Source of the DNA: Denitrobacterium detoxificans
GTDB taxonomy: Bacteria; Actinomycetota; Coriobacteriia; Coriobacteriales; Eggerthellaceae
DNA: 64,000 nt
Direction: 5' to 3'
Assembly: GCF_015062615.1 (NCBI RefSeq)
Contig: NZ_SUUH01000004.1
Location: forward strand, 124,001-188,000
Of this stretch, positions 51,112-58,937 are shown piece by piece. The position numbers and the translations under genes were made by a program. Positions within the stretch are counted from its first letter, which is position 1. Each line of letters begins with the position of its first letter. The notes beneath the pieces were generated by a model that was not told the DNA's origin, made no database searches, and saw nothing but the letters and a program-made list of their open reading frames with translations.

Positions 51112-52815
51112 CTAGTTAAACCTGAAGCCGAATAGACCTCCCATTTCCCCGTTATCGGTGAGACTTACAGGGATTGAATAGTTTGAGCGGTCAAATCCTA
51201 TCTTTTCTGCGGCTTCAAGACGGTCGGTGTTGAGAGTGACGATATATTGAAAATCATATTCTTGAGCGAGTCTCGCACCAATATTGAGGCAAGACGTGAG
51301 TTGCCTGTCATCCATCGAATCAAACAATTGGCTATCATGGACTAATATCCCAGGGATGGTTCCATTCTTCACTCCGACTGCAACACACGCTACATCGAAT
51401 AGAAAGATTGAGACTTCTGCTATTCCCTTTGATGCGTCACCATTGATTTTGGGAGTGACTTTGAGAACTCCAGCATCATTTGGCTCTAGTAGCAGGCTGC
51501 CATCGCGGTCTGCATACACTTCCGAACAAAGACTCGAGTACATCTGAGAGACAAGTTTAACGGAGTCGGCGTTCTCTTTAAGACCTAGACGCATGGCGTC
51601 ATTTGCTTCGATTTCCATCTTTCTCAGAGTGGAATCCATGTCATCAAGTAGTTCGTAATTCCGCAGCCTTTCTTTCAGGCGCTCTATTCGTGCGGCAATT
51701 TCATTGCAATCTTGTTGGGCCTCGGAGAAGGTCTCCAAGGCCATTGTTTCGTTGAGAAGTCTCATAATTTCGCTGCGCTCTTTGTCCAGCATCTTGATTT
51801 TGGCTTCGTTAGCTTCGAGCGCATCGGTAACTTTGCCAAGCTCATCTTCTAGAAAGTGTCTCCGATTGCTGGATACCGATTCGTGAAATTTGACAACATC
51901 ATTAAACGGCCTTAAAGCGTCTGCTGCTATTGTCACTCCAGCTTCTGAGTATAGACGTTTTAGGCGGCTAAGCATCTCGCCGTTATCCTGCTTGGCGGGT
52001 GCTTCGGCGGTCATCGTCTTGTTGAGGTCGCGCTTACGTCGCTTTAGCGCGATGTTTTGGTCGTTTAAGGCCGAGATTTCAGCGCTTAGATCGTCGGCAG
52101 CTCGCTGATGGCCTGCGTAACTTTCGTCGACCTTGAATTCCGCAAGTGCCGACCTTCTTTTTTGAAGTTGGTCTTCGAGCTTGGACAGTTCGGCCTCACA
52201 CTCGGCTTTTGAAGTGGTCATGTTACCGAGGATTCCGTGATCAATTGCCTGCTTGAGCGTCTTTTTGTCCTTCTTGAAACTTGATGCCTTTATGGGCTTC
52301 TGCAGAGTTTGGTCCGATATGCCAAGGAGGTAAGCAATCCTTGTGCCCGTTTCGAGATCGGACTCATGCGGATCTATTTTCGTTGGCGAATCGAAGCTCG
52401 TGCGCAGAAGCTGAGAGAAAATCTGCGATGCTGTCGGTTTGTTGTGACTTGCGGGCCATCCAAGGATGAGCTCTCCGCTCTTCCTTTGCCATTCCTTACT
52501 GCTGTATGTTGATGCGTCAACTGCGACAGAAGTGCTGCCGGCTTCTCTGCTTATACGAATATCCCCAGTTGCCCCTTGTATCTCAGCCCAGAATGCTCCT
52601 TCAGTGTGCTCAGCTAGTGACTTAATCCACTTGTCACGGTTTCCGCCCAGTAGATACCTGAGCAAGCGAATTACGCTTGTTTTCCCCGCGCCATTTCGAC
52701 TGTCCGTGTCGCTAGAATGATGAGTCTTTTCGGCCAGTACCAGGTTCATGCCTTTGTGGAAGGTTAGTTTTTTGAACCTGGGGTCATTTGCTCCCAGGCT
52801 TTTAAGAAATGGCAT
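51112..52815 (-). CDS. ABC-3C system ATPase, DUF2326/SMC-like
   Basis: 567 aa from the ATG at 52815 with AGGAGG eight bases before it; the start lies 52 nt inside the upstream gene. Walker A is RNGAGKTS at residues 40-47. A long coiled coil spans about 200-410, followed by the second half-ATPase with PGILVHDSQLFDSMDDRQ (Walker B/D-loop region, Asp in place of the usual Asp-Glu) near 495. Architecture matches DUF2326 proteins of ABC-three-component defence systems. It likely senses or loads on DNA and activates the partner effector. Confidence 0.85.
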   Translation of the reverse strand: MPFLKSLGANDPRFKKLTFHKGMNLVLAEKTHHSSDTDSRNGAGKTSVIRLLRYLLGGNRDKWIKSLAEHTEGAFWAEIQGATGDIRISREAGSTSVAVDASTYSSKEWQRKSGELILGWPASHNKPTASQIFSQLLRTSFDSPTKIDPHESDLETGTRIAYLLGISDQTLQKPIKASSFKKDKKTLKQAIDHGILGNMTTSKAECEAELSKLEDQLQKRRSALAEFKVDESYAGHQRAADDLSAEISALNDQNIALKRRKRDLNKTMTAEAPAKQDNGEMLSRLKRLYSEAGVTIAADALRPFNDVVKFHESVSSNRRHFLEDELGKVTDALEANEAKIKMLDKERSEIMRLLNETMALETFSEAQQDCNEIAARIERLKERLRNYELLDDMDSTLRKMEIEANDAMRLGLKENADSVKLVSQMYSSLCSEVYADRDGSLLLEPNDAGVLKVTPKINGDASKGIAEVSIFLFDVACVAVGVKNGTIPGILVHDSQLFDSMDDRQLTSCLNIGARLAQEYDFQYIVTLNTDRLEAAEKIGFDRSNYSIPVSLTDNGEMGGLFGFRFN

Positions 52816-53048
52816 TTTTCAAGCCTCCTATTTGAGTTTATCGATACTGCGCCGATGATGTAGAGCAGATCTAGAGCGAGGATGAACCAATCGAATGAGA
52901 CAAAGTCTCGTCGCCCTCGATTTGCTCTCCGTTTGTATGCTGTCCAAACTTCAGAAACCGACATGGGACGCTTAAGAATCTCGAGTACTTCCGCGCCTAT
53001 TCCGAGGAGAGATCTCTCGGGACTAATCCCTTTTGTAGGTAAAATCAT
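52764..53048 (-). CDS. ABC-3C middle component
   Basis: 94 aa from the ATG at 53048, overlapping the upstream stop by 4 nt (ATGA). It starts MILPTKGISPERSLLGIGAE, then a winged-helix-like ILKRPMSVSEVWTAYKRR and FDWFILALDLLYIIGAV, as in the small middle subunits that bridge ATPase and effector in three-component systems. Very short genes in this position, with overlaps on both sides, are diagnostic of the operon type. Confidence 0.75.
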   Translation of the reverse strand: MILPTKGISPERSLLGIGAEVLEILKRPMSVSEVWTAYKRRANRGRRDFVSFDWFILALDLLYIIGAVSINSNRRLEKCHFLKAWEQMTPGSKN

Positions 53049-53983
53049 GACTCGTCTCTTTCGGGTACCGCTTCGAAAATGTCGCAACTATCGAAGAAAT
53101 AGCTTGCAATTGCGTAGACGGCATTGGCCTTGCCCTGGTCAAGCCTGAAGTCGCTGCCTCCGACTGCAATGTAAATCTGTTCCATTATTCCAGCTGGGTT
53201 TTTGACGGTCATTTTGGCGTCTTCGTATATGCGGTGAAACACTTCAGCCTTGCTGTCTCGCAGTTCAGGATCGGGTTGTGCGGAGAACCACAAATCTATT
53301 CTCGGAGATAGCTCTCTGCCTTCATTTAGTTCGAGTTTTGTGGTCTCTGGAATAGCGTTGTAGTCCATTTTCTTACTAGACACAGGACCGAGGTCGGTTG
53401 GCTTGGGGATTGGGGTTTCCAATGATTCGATTAGCTCAACCAGTTCTTCGAGTTTTGCATGCTGTGCGTGCGGGACGCCTGGGAATAGGGAGTCGAGCTG
53501 GTGCGGTGTTAATAGAGAGACGAATTCATCCCAGAATTGGTTCTCTGATTTGATAATGCGGATTGTCAATGGTCGAGCGCTTGATGAGTCATACTGCTGT
53601 TGTAGTTCGGTGACGAGCAGCGTGGCGGTAGGTCCTATCTGCGCATTAGTGATAAAACACCACTCAGAAAAATTAAACTTGCTTTGTATTGCGCGTTCGA
53701 AGTCGCTCTTGATTTTTGCTTTAGCTTTAGCGTCCTGGTCGCTCTGTGCTCGCTGTCCATAGCATGCATAGAATGACTGGCCATTGTTGGCAAGCCCGTC
53801 GCAACCTTCATCACCCAACCGGCCCATTGGGTCGGGGTTAATAAAATCCGGATAGCGTTTTTCCAGTACGGCAGAAATGTAAGCCTCAAAGGACTCACCG
53901 GATTTGGTTATATAGGCGTTTTGGTGGCGGAGCCGATACCAATGTTTCCAAGCTGAATCTAGATTTTGAGACGTTGGGCACAT
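53045..53983 (-). CDS. ABC-3C effector-side component, nuclease-like N terminus
   Basis: 312 aa from the ATG at 53983. N-terminal region has SGESFEAYISAVLEKRYPDF, GRLGDEGCDGL and QSFYACYGQRA, which fits a Mrr-like restriction-endonuclease fold (Glu, Asp and a Gln/Lys-type strand), though the canonical D-x(n)-ExK is not exact. C-terminal part (from ~200) is the dedicated interaction domain. First gene of the three-gene operon reading to 51112. Function inferred: nucleic-acid-targeting effector of an anti-phage system. Confidence 0.7.
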   Translation of the reverse strand: MCPTSQNLDSAWKHWYRLRHQNAYITKSGESFEAYISAVLEKRYPDFINPDPMGRLGDEGCDGLANNGQSFYACYGQRAQSDQDAKAKAKIKSDFERAIQSKFNFSEWCFITNAQIGPTATLLVTELQQQYDSSSARPLTIRIIKSENQFWDEFVSLLTPHQLDSLFPGVPHAQHAKLEELVELIESLETPIPKPTDLGPVSSKKMDYNAIPETTKLELNEGRELSPRIDLWFSAQPDPELRDSKAEVFHRIYEDAKMTVKNPAGIMEQIYIAVGGSDFRLDQGKANAVYAIASYFFDSCDIFEAVPERDES

Positions 53984-54054
53984 ACTAAATCCTTAGATGT
54001 ATGTGAATGCAAGAGCGCTTCCTGCGTGGTTAGCAATGACAACCCTATTGCTTT

Positions 54055-54366
54055 CTAGTGGGGCAGCTCAGCCGTTACATTAACACTTCCAGCACTGTCC
54101 CGGAAGCGGGAATTCGTCGCTTCCGCTAAACCCCAATCGGCGTAATCGCAGTCCATTGTTAGTGGGTAGCCGTGCTCGTTCGCCCCCTGCCTTCCGATCG
54201 CGTCTCGATGGCGTTTGATGCCTTCATTGGTGTTTTCTCGGGTTTCCTTGCCGCTTTGGCATTTGACGCGGAAGCCTGTTAGCCTTACCGTGCTTGCGCT
54301 TGGCATCAACGGCCATGTGTTTGGTTCCGCTGATTGCATTACCGTGTTAACCGTTGCTTTCGTCAT
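54055..54366 (-). CDS. Uncertain small ORF upstream of the ABC-3C operon
   Basis: 103 codons from an ATG at 54366 (MTKATVNTVMQSAEPNT) to 54055, same strand as the ABC-3C genes and ending 71 nt before them. No recognisable domain, no clear ribosome site, and composition unlike its neighbours. It may be a small operon leader gene or simply a chance frame. Confidence 0.2.
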   Translation of the reverse strand: MTKATVNTVMQSAEPNTWPLMPSASTVRLTGFRVKCQSGKETRENTNEGIKRHRDAIGRQGANEHGYPLTMDCDYADWGLAEATNSRFRDSAGSVNVTAELPH

Positions 54367-54518
54367 GGTTAAGGTGCGCGCTTGTGATTGCGGGCGCGCA
54401 CTCATGCTCGATGAGCTCAAAAGTGCAGGCGTGCCTTGTCATGGATGGCCTGGTTAGCTTCACTCTTCTTTCGTCGCTGTCGTTGGGGCTGCTATCTCGA
54501 ATGGCAGCATGCGAAAGG

Positions 54519-54669
54519 CCCCTAATGACAGTTTCTTGTCGTTAGGGGTCGTTTCGAATTTTAATAACACTTTAGGGCTCTAAAAAGTTATTAGACGGAG
54601 TAATGCGTCGCTAACGACACGAAAGTGTTGTTACGTTGTTTGCAATCACATTTTGTGATTGCAAACAAC
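54519..54669. promoter_or_regulatory. Orphan Fic-type operator array plus perfect 16-bp palindrome
   Basis: CCCCTAATGACA (54519-54530) / TGTCGTTAGGGG (54537-54548); TAATAACACTTTA around 54562 with TAAAAAGTTATTA; TAACGACAC (54612-54620) / GTGTTGTTA (54625-54633). Order and spacing copy the array before the second Fic gene (48696-48812). Then GTTGTTTGCAATCACA (54635-54650), TTT, TGTGATTGCAAACAAC (54654-54669) is a perfect palindrome. No Fic gene follows. Confidence 0.65.
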
Positions 54670-54746
54670 TCTCGTCCCCTCGAGCGCATTGTCTGCCATG
54701 TCGTACGCCTTGCTGCTTTGATGTGTGTGGAGCGAATTGCATCAGC

Positions 54747-54959
54747 ATGGTCGCGCGCTACGAGGGTCTGCTTTCCGAGGTTGTGGGTCCCACGAAGACG
54801 CTCGTCGTTGGCGAGACCATGCAGGTGAAGAACTACGACCGATACAACTGGGATCTGTTCGACGTCGAGGCATGCCGACAGCGGCATGAAACCGTGTTCC
54901 CCAGCGAGTTGGAACGCGCTTACCAGCTAGGTGCAGAGATGGTCTCTCAGCCCTGGTAG
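54747..54959 (+). pseudogene. C-terminal relic of a flavodoxin-like oxidoreductase
   Basis: Reads MVARYEGLLSEVVGPTKTLV, then NYDRYNWDLFDVEACRQRHE and VFPSELERAYQLGAEM to a stop at 54959. This resembles the C-terminal third of flavodoxin-family oxidoreductases that end in VFPxDxxxAYxxG. No start or FMN loop precedes it. Together with 50758-50870 it could be the two ends of one gene split by the ABC-3C insertion, but this is only a suggestion. The rest of the 54.0-55.1 kb gap is operators and hairpins. Confidence 0.35.
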
Positions 54960-54983
54960 GAGTGTTTTTGCCTTGTAGGGTTG

Positions 54984-55011
54984 AGTTAAATAGCGATAGT
55001 GCTATTTAACT
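54984..55011. promoter_or_regulatory. Perfect 11-bp inverted repeat
   Basis: AGTTAAATAGC (54984-54994), six-base loop, GCTATTTAACT (55001-55011). AT-rich, no T-run after it, so an operator is more likely than a terminator. Confidence 0.5.
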
Positions 55012-55043
55012 GGGGTTTCGGATATAAATTTTGTCGGTAAAAG

Positions 55044-55082
55044 ATACGGATCGAATCGCCTTGGAGGTGAGTCGATCCGTAT
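55044..55082. terminator. Bidirectional terminator after the methyltransferase gene
   Basis: ATACGGATCGA (55044-55054) with TCGATCCGTAT (55072-55082); TTGTTTTA follows on the plus strand and CTTTTACC on the minus strand. Placed six bases after the methyltransferase stop. Confidence 0.75.
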
Positions 55083-55087
55083 TTGTT

Positions 55088-56350
55088 TTACGGTCTCGCT
55101 ATCTCTTTACCTATCAGATGGGGAATGCCTACAACGAGTGCATTGCCCATGCAGAAGGCTCGGCGTCCGTCGCTCATGCCGACGTTCGTCCAGCCCTTGG
55201 GGAAGCCTTGAAGCTGATCAAGTTCGTCCGGTACGAGGCGGCGAAAACGGCCATCAATCTCAACGATATGCTTGAAGCGCGAAGCGCCTGCTCCGCCTTC
55301 GCCGGTAAGGATGGTTCGCGATGGGTTTTCTAGCAGGTCGGGGAACGCCATCGAGCCCTCGGAGTAGTGGTAGGTGAACTCGGTTCCGTCTGGAGCCTTC
55401 TTTACGCGCTCTTCGCTTTTCGAGCCCTTGAGGTAGCGCCACTTTTCCAGTTTGTCCTCTGGAACGTAGAACGATTCCGGAACCTCGGATGCGGGGATGA
55501 TAACGTCACCGAGCGTCTTACGTTCGCCATGGTAGTCCTCTACGGCATCGCACGTGACAACGTGGAAGTCCTGCATTGCTCCAGCGGTACCGAACGGAGA
55601 TTTACCCTTGCCTCCCACGTTGAATTCCTGGGTGACAACATAGGGGTCTTTCGGTATTTCTACCATATTGAACGATTCAGGTTCCAGGATGGGTAGGGCC
55701 GAAGAGATGATGCCATGCGACACCCTATCTTCGAGGTCCCATTCCTCAGAAGTGAGCTCAGCAAAGATGTAGACACGCTTGCGACGCTGCGGGAAGCCGT
55801 ATTCTGCGCTGTTGATAACGCGCCACTCGACCGAGTAACCCAGGTCAGCAAAACACGAAAGAATAATCGCGAAATCGCGTCCGCGCTGAGACGCAGGGCT
55901 CTTAAGCAGACGGTCTACGTTTTCGAGCAGGACGTAGCGCGGTTCCTTAAGATGCAGGAACCGATAGATGTCCCACCAGAGCACGCCCTTTTTACCTTCG
56001 ATGCCGCCAGCCTGCGAGAGCGGTTTTGCAACTGAATAGTCTTGGCAGGGGAAGCCGCCGACGACCATATCCACATCGGGAATGTCGATCTCGCCTGCTT
56101 CGTAGGCGTCGAGCACCTTGTTGATGTCTTCGTTTACGCAGCTGTCCTTGCCGAAATGCTCTTCATAGCAGCGCCAGGCAAACTGCTTGGATTCAGTTCC
56201 AGGGGGTTCCCATTGGTTTGCCCAGATGGTTTCGTATGGGCCTGCCGCTGGCATATCAAATTCCGGATGATCCGAATTGTGATAGCCCTCTAAACCGAGG
56301 CGAAAGCCTCCTACGCCGGCAAAGAGCTCGGCAACCTTAATGGTATTCAT
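55088..56350 (-). CDS. DNA cytosine-C5 methyltransferase (likely GATC-specific)
   Basis: 420 aa from the ATG at 56350 (AAAGGAGAAACG before it). C5-MTase motifs: I ELFAGVGGFRLGLE at residue 8, IV GGFPCQDYS with catalytic Cys near 107, VI LENVDRLL near 150, VIII QRRKRVYIF near 200, and X GNALVVGIPHLIG at the end. A variable target-recognition region lies between 230 and 350. It protects host DNA from the restriction enzyme encoded 112 nt upstream. Because that enzyme is Sau3AI-like, methylation of the C in GATC is the natural guess. Confidence 0.9.
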   Translation of the reverse strand: MNTIKVAELFAGVGGFRLGLEGYHNSDHPEFDMPAAGPYETIWANQWEPPGTESKQFAWRCYEEHFGKDSCVNEDINKVLDAYEAGEIDIPDVDMVVGGFPCQDYSVAKPLSQAGGIEGKKGVLWWDIYRFLHLKEPRYVLLENVDRLLKSPASQRGRDFAIILSCFADLGYSVEWRVINSAEYGFPQRRKRVYIFAELTSEEWDLEDRVSHGIISSALPILEPESFNMVEIPKDPYVVTQEFNVGGKGKSPFGTAGAMQDFHVVTCDAVEDYHGERKTLGDVIIPASEVPESFYVPEDKLEKWRYLKGSKSEERVKKAPDGTEFTYHYSEGSMAFPDLLENPSRTILTGEGGAGASRFKHIVEIDGRFRRLVPDELDQLQGFPKGWTNVGMSDGRRAFCMGNALVVGIPHLIGKEIARP

Positions 56351-56462
56351 GGCACGTTTCTCCTTTGCTGCTGTGCCCGTGAACATGCGGTCGCTATTGT
56401 AACCGATCTGGTTTTGAAGATCAAGATCCTTACGTGTGGCAACGAAAGTATCTCTATGAAAG

Positions 56463-57836
56463 CTACTTACTGCTTAATTTTGCGATTTCGCCTTTCAAGT
56501 ACTGGGCGTTCAGCCAGAAGCATTTCTTAACGACCATATCGCCCTGCGGCGTTGGCAGCGTGTCGTCATTGTTGCGGCCATGCGGTCGGACGTGGCAGCA
56601 ACGGTTTTCCGATGATTTGACTGAATCCTGCGCTCGTCCAGCGTTTACGCGCGAACGCATTTCCTCGTAGCAGCGCTCGGCTTCTTCGAGGTCGTCGTCT
56701 GGCATCTGCCAGAATGCGACGTCGGACAGTCGGTATATGCCGCGTTCGGTCTCGTCTTCTCGATAGATGACGAAGAGGTATTTTTGGGCAAGCTGTTCGG
56801 CGAAATCGCTTTCGTCGAACGGTGTTTTTGCCAGCTCGAAGTAATCGAATCGGGGAAACGACACTGATTCTTTCGGCGTTCCGTTACAGGTGATGCGTAT
56901 GGTCTTGGGTTTGACGCCAGCCTTTTCGAACTCCTCGATTTTGGCATCGTCTTCCACGCCCAAGATGCGGCGCGTAATGAGGGCGCACAGGTTCTTTGGC
57001 TTGCGCTTGCCTGGCCGAATGTAGCCAAAGCGCTCGCCAAGCTCTTGCTCGGTAAGACCGAAGTATGGTTTGAAGCGGGCTTGAACAAGCTGGATGAGTG
57101 TCATCTCGTTTTCGTTTTCAGCGCGTTCAATCGATTGCATGCCTTCGATAATGCGATTCGACATTGCCGTCATGAACGAGCTTTTGAGTGCCCATGCACG
57201 TGGTTTCGCCTCAATGTTGGAATAAGGTTGCTTGCGGCGAGCTTTGGAGTTGGCTGCCTTTGTGCATGCCTCCAGATACATCGTGTCGGAGCCAGATATT
57301 TCATGAGCCAAGCCGTCGCGGACTTTCTGCACGACCGTCTCCCAGTCGGATTTGATTTGAGCGAGGTCGGTAGCGGGTAGGTCTGGAATGCTAATCATCT
57401 CGACAATCTCCACTTGGTAATCCAAGGGGTCGGTGTCGGGCTCCCATAGGTACGATATGAGAAGGATGTCCTGGGCCTTCTCCATGAGATGGCTCGATTC
57501 GAATTCCTCATGCACGACCTGCATGTAGTCAATCATGCCAAGGACAAGACGCTCTTTGGCGGCAAGACGTCCATCCTTATTGCGTTTGAGGGGCGTTGTT
57601 TTCAGTTCGAGCCCTGCTTCGGCAAAGTCTGCTTGAGAGGCGCTGTTGAGGTCGAGCCTGAAGTAATCTGTTTCTACGGCATTGCCGAATGACCCCTTGT
57701 TGATGTGGGAGTCGGTTATCTCTGCTCGGTTGGTCTTCGCTCGAAGCGTAGAGCCTCGCAAGCAAGAAGCGTATTCGAGTATGCTTCGCTTGTCGGTGCG
57801 GTCGTATGGAAGATCATCGGCGTTCTTGCTCATCAT
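56463..57836 (-). CDS. Sau3AI-family type II restriction endonuclease
   Basis: 457 aa; tandem ATGs at 57836 and 57833. The MutH/Sau3AI catalytic region is clear: NKGSFGNAVETDYFRLDLNS at ~46-65, SQADFAEAGLELKTTPLKRN with D-x(n)-ExK near 70-85, and ERLVLGMIDYMQV. The C-terminal half is a second, inactive-looking copy of the fold (GLTEQELGERFGY), as in Sau3AI, where it acts in allostery. Family members cut before GATC. Partner of the C5 methyltransferase. Confidence 0.88.
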   Translation of the reverse strand: MMSKNADDLPYDRTDKRSILEYASCLRGSTLRAKTNRAEITDSHINKGSFGNAVETDYFRLDLNSASQADFAEAGLELKTTPLKRNKDGRLAAKERLVLGMIDYMQVVHEEFESSHLMEKAQDILLISYLWEPDTDPLDYQVEIVEMISIPDLPATDLAQIKSDWETVVQKVRDGLAHEISGSDTMYLEACTKAANSKARRKQPYSNIEAKPRAWALKSSFMTAMSNRIIEGMQSIERAENENEMTLIQLVQARFKPYFGLTEQELGERFGYIRPGKRKPKNLCALITRRILGVEDDAKIEEFEKAGVKPKTIRITCNGTPKESVSFPRFDYFELAKTPFDESDFAEQLAQKYLFVIYREDETERGIYRLSDVAFWQMPDDDLEEAERCYEEMRSRVNAGRAQDSVKSSENRCCHVRPHGRNNDDTLPTPQGDMVVKKCFWLNAQYLKGEIAKLSSK

Positions 57837-58121
57837 CGCTGCTTTCGTTAGTTGTTTGCTGCAGCTGTCGGCTGGCGTTATATGGATTGAGTACGCTCTG
57901 GCGAGAACCGTCAGCGGGTTGCCATTTGTGGATTGCTATTGCATCCATTCCTCGATGGCAATTCTTCGTATACGCATTCTCTCACTAGGGGAACGCTTCA
58001 ACAATGGGCAAGAGGGAGCTGTCGATCTCTTCCGAATTCTAATTGGCTGTCCCATTTTTGGGTCGGGCTTAGGCGAAGGGATTGAGACAATTTGGCCATG
58101 TCATTTCTAAGGGGTGTTCGA

Positions 58122-58886
58122 ATGAGGGCGTTTATCCATACGGTAGGCGGATGCTGTTTCAATGATGAGTGCGCTATTGCTCAACGTGGTTTTGAGAAGT
58201 TGGGCATTGAGTGCGTGCCCTTTTCGAATAATGAATTGCTCAACCAGAGCGCTCGCGAGGATGTGGTCGTTGGCGGCATGTTTGTGATGGGGCATGCGCT
58301 TTCAATGCGAGGCATCACTCCGCCGACTATCGATTATCCAGAGTCTCTTAGTCGCTTCCTCGGGCGTAGGGTATGGGCGACGACAGTAGGTGAAATACAG
58401 GAACGCGATCTGCCTGTGTTCGTGAAGCCTCTCGGAGAGAAAGAACTACCGGGTATCGTAGCTGGTAAAATGTCCGATCTCGATGAGTATTATGCGCACG
58501 GAAATGACTACCAGGTGCTATGCAGCGAACCGGTTAAGTTCGTATCTGAATGGCGGTTGTTCATCCGCTACGGTGAGTTGCTCGATATTCGTTGTTATTG
58601 TGGCGACTCGCAAAAGTGGTGTGATGTCGATGTGGTCAATGAGGTAATCGGGGCATATGCGGCCGCTCCCGATGCTCTTGCAGGTTGCTCGATTGACCTT
58701 GGTGTTGCCGCTGACGGAAGAACGCTTCTTGTTGAAGTGAACGATGGTTTTGCTTTGGGGTGCTATGGGATGGATTCTGTCGGGTACGCTCTTCTTTTGT
58801 CGGCTCGATGGGCTCAGCTTGTTGGAGTCGAGGATGAACTCGCGGGTCTTGACTGCAGGGGTTTCTCAAGGAAAAAGCGCAGGTGA
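58122..58886 (+). CDS. ATP-grasp-domain protein (DUF4343-like)
   Basis: 254 aa from ATG 58122 with AAGGGGTG before it. The second half has ATP-grasp features: PVFVKPLGEKELPG (Lys for ATP), VSEWRLFIRYGELLDIRCYC, and VDLGV-type and VEVNDGFALG with the metal-binding Asn/Glu near residue 220. The N-terminal third is a Rossmann-like domain. ATP-grasp enzymes ligate a carboxylate to an amine or thiol. Substrate unknown. The stop TGA is part of a REP copy that starts at 58882, so the original C terminus may have been longer. The 285 nt before this gene hold nothing I can identify. Confidence 0.75.
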   Translation: MRAFIHTVGGCCFNDECAIAQRGFEKLGIECVPFSNNELLNQSAREDVVVGGMFVMGHALSMRGITPPTIDYPESLSRFLGRRVWATTVGEIQERDLPVFVKPLGEKELPGIVAGKMSDLDEYYAHGNDYQVLCSEPVKFVSEWRLFIRYGELLDIRCYCGDSQKWCDVDVVNEVIGAYAAAPDALAGCSIDLGVAADGRTLLVEVNDGFALGCYGMDSVGYALLLSARWAQLVGVEDELAGLDCRGFSRKKRR

Positions 58887-58911
58887 CAGAAGAACCGTCC
58901 CTCTGTCACCC
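58882..58911. repeat. REP, single reverse copy
   Basis: Reverse copy (GGTGACAGAAGAACC...). Its second to fourth bases supply the stop codon of the ATP-grasp gene. Confidence 0.88.
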
Positions 58912-58937
58912 GTTAGCGGCAACTCGCCCAAACGCCC

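Noticed and set aside
54215..54457. Plus-strand 80-codon frame
   Set aside because: No ribosome site, no family likeness, and it overlaps the equally doubtful minus-strand frame 54055-54366.
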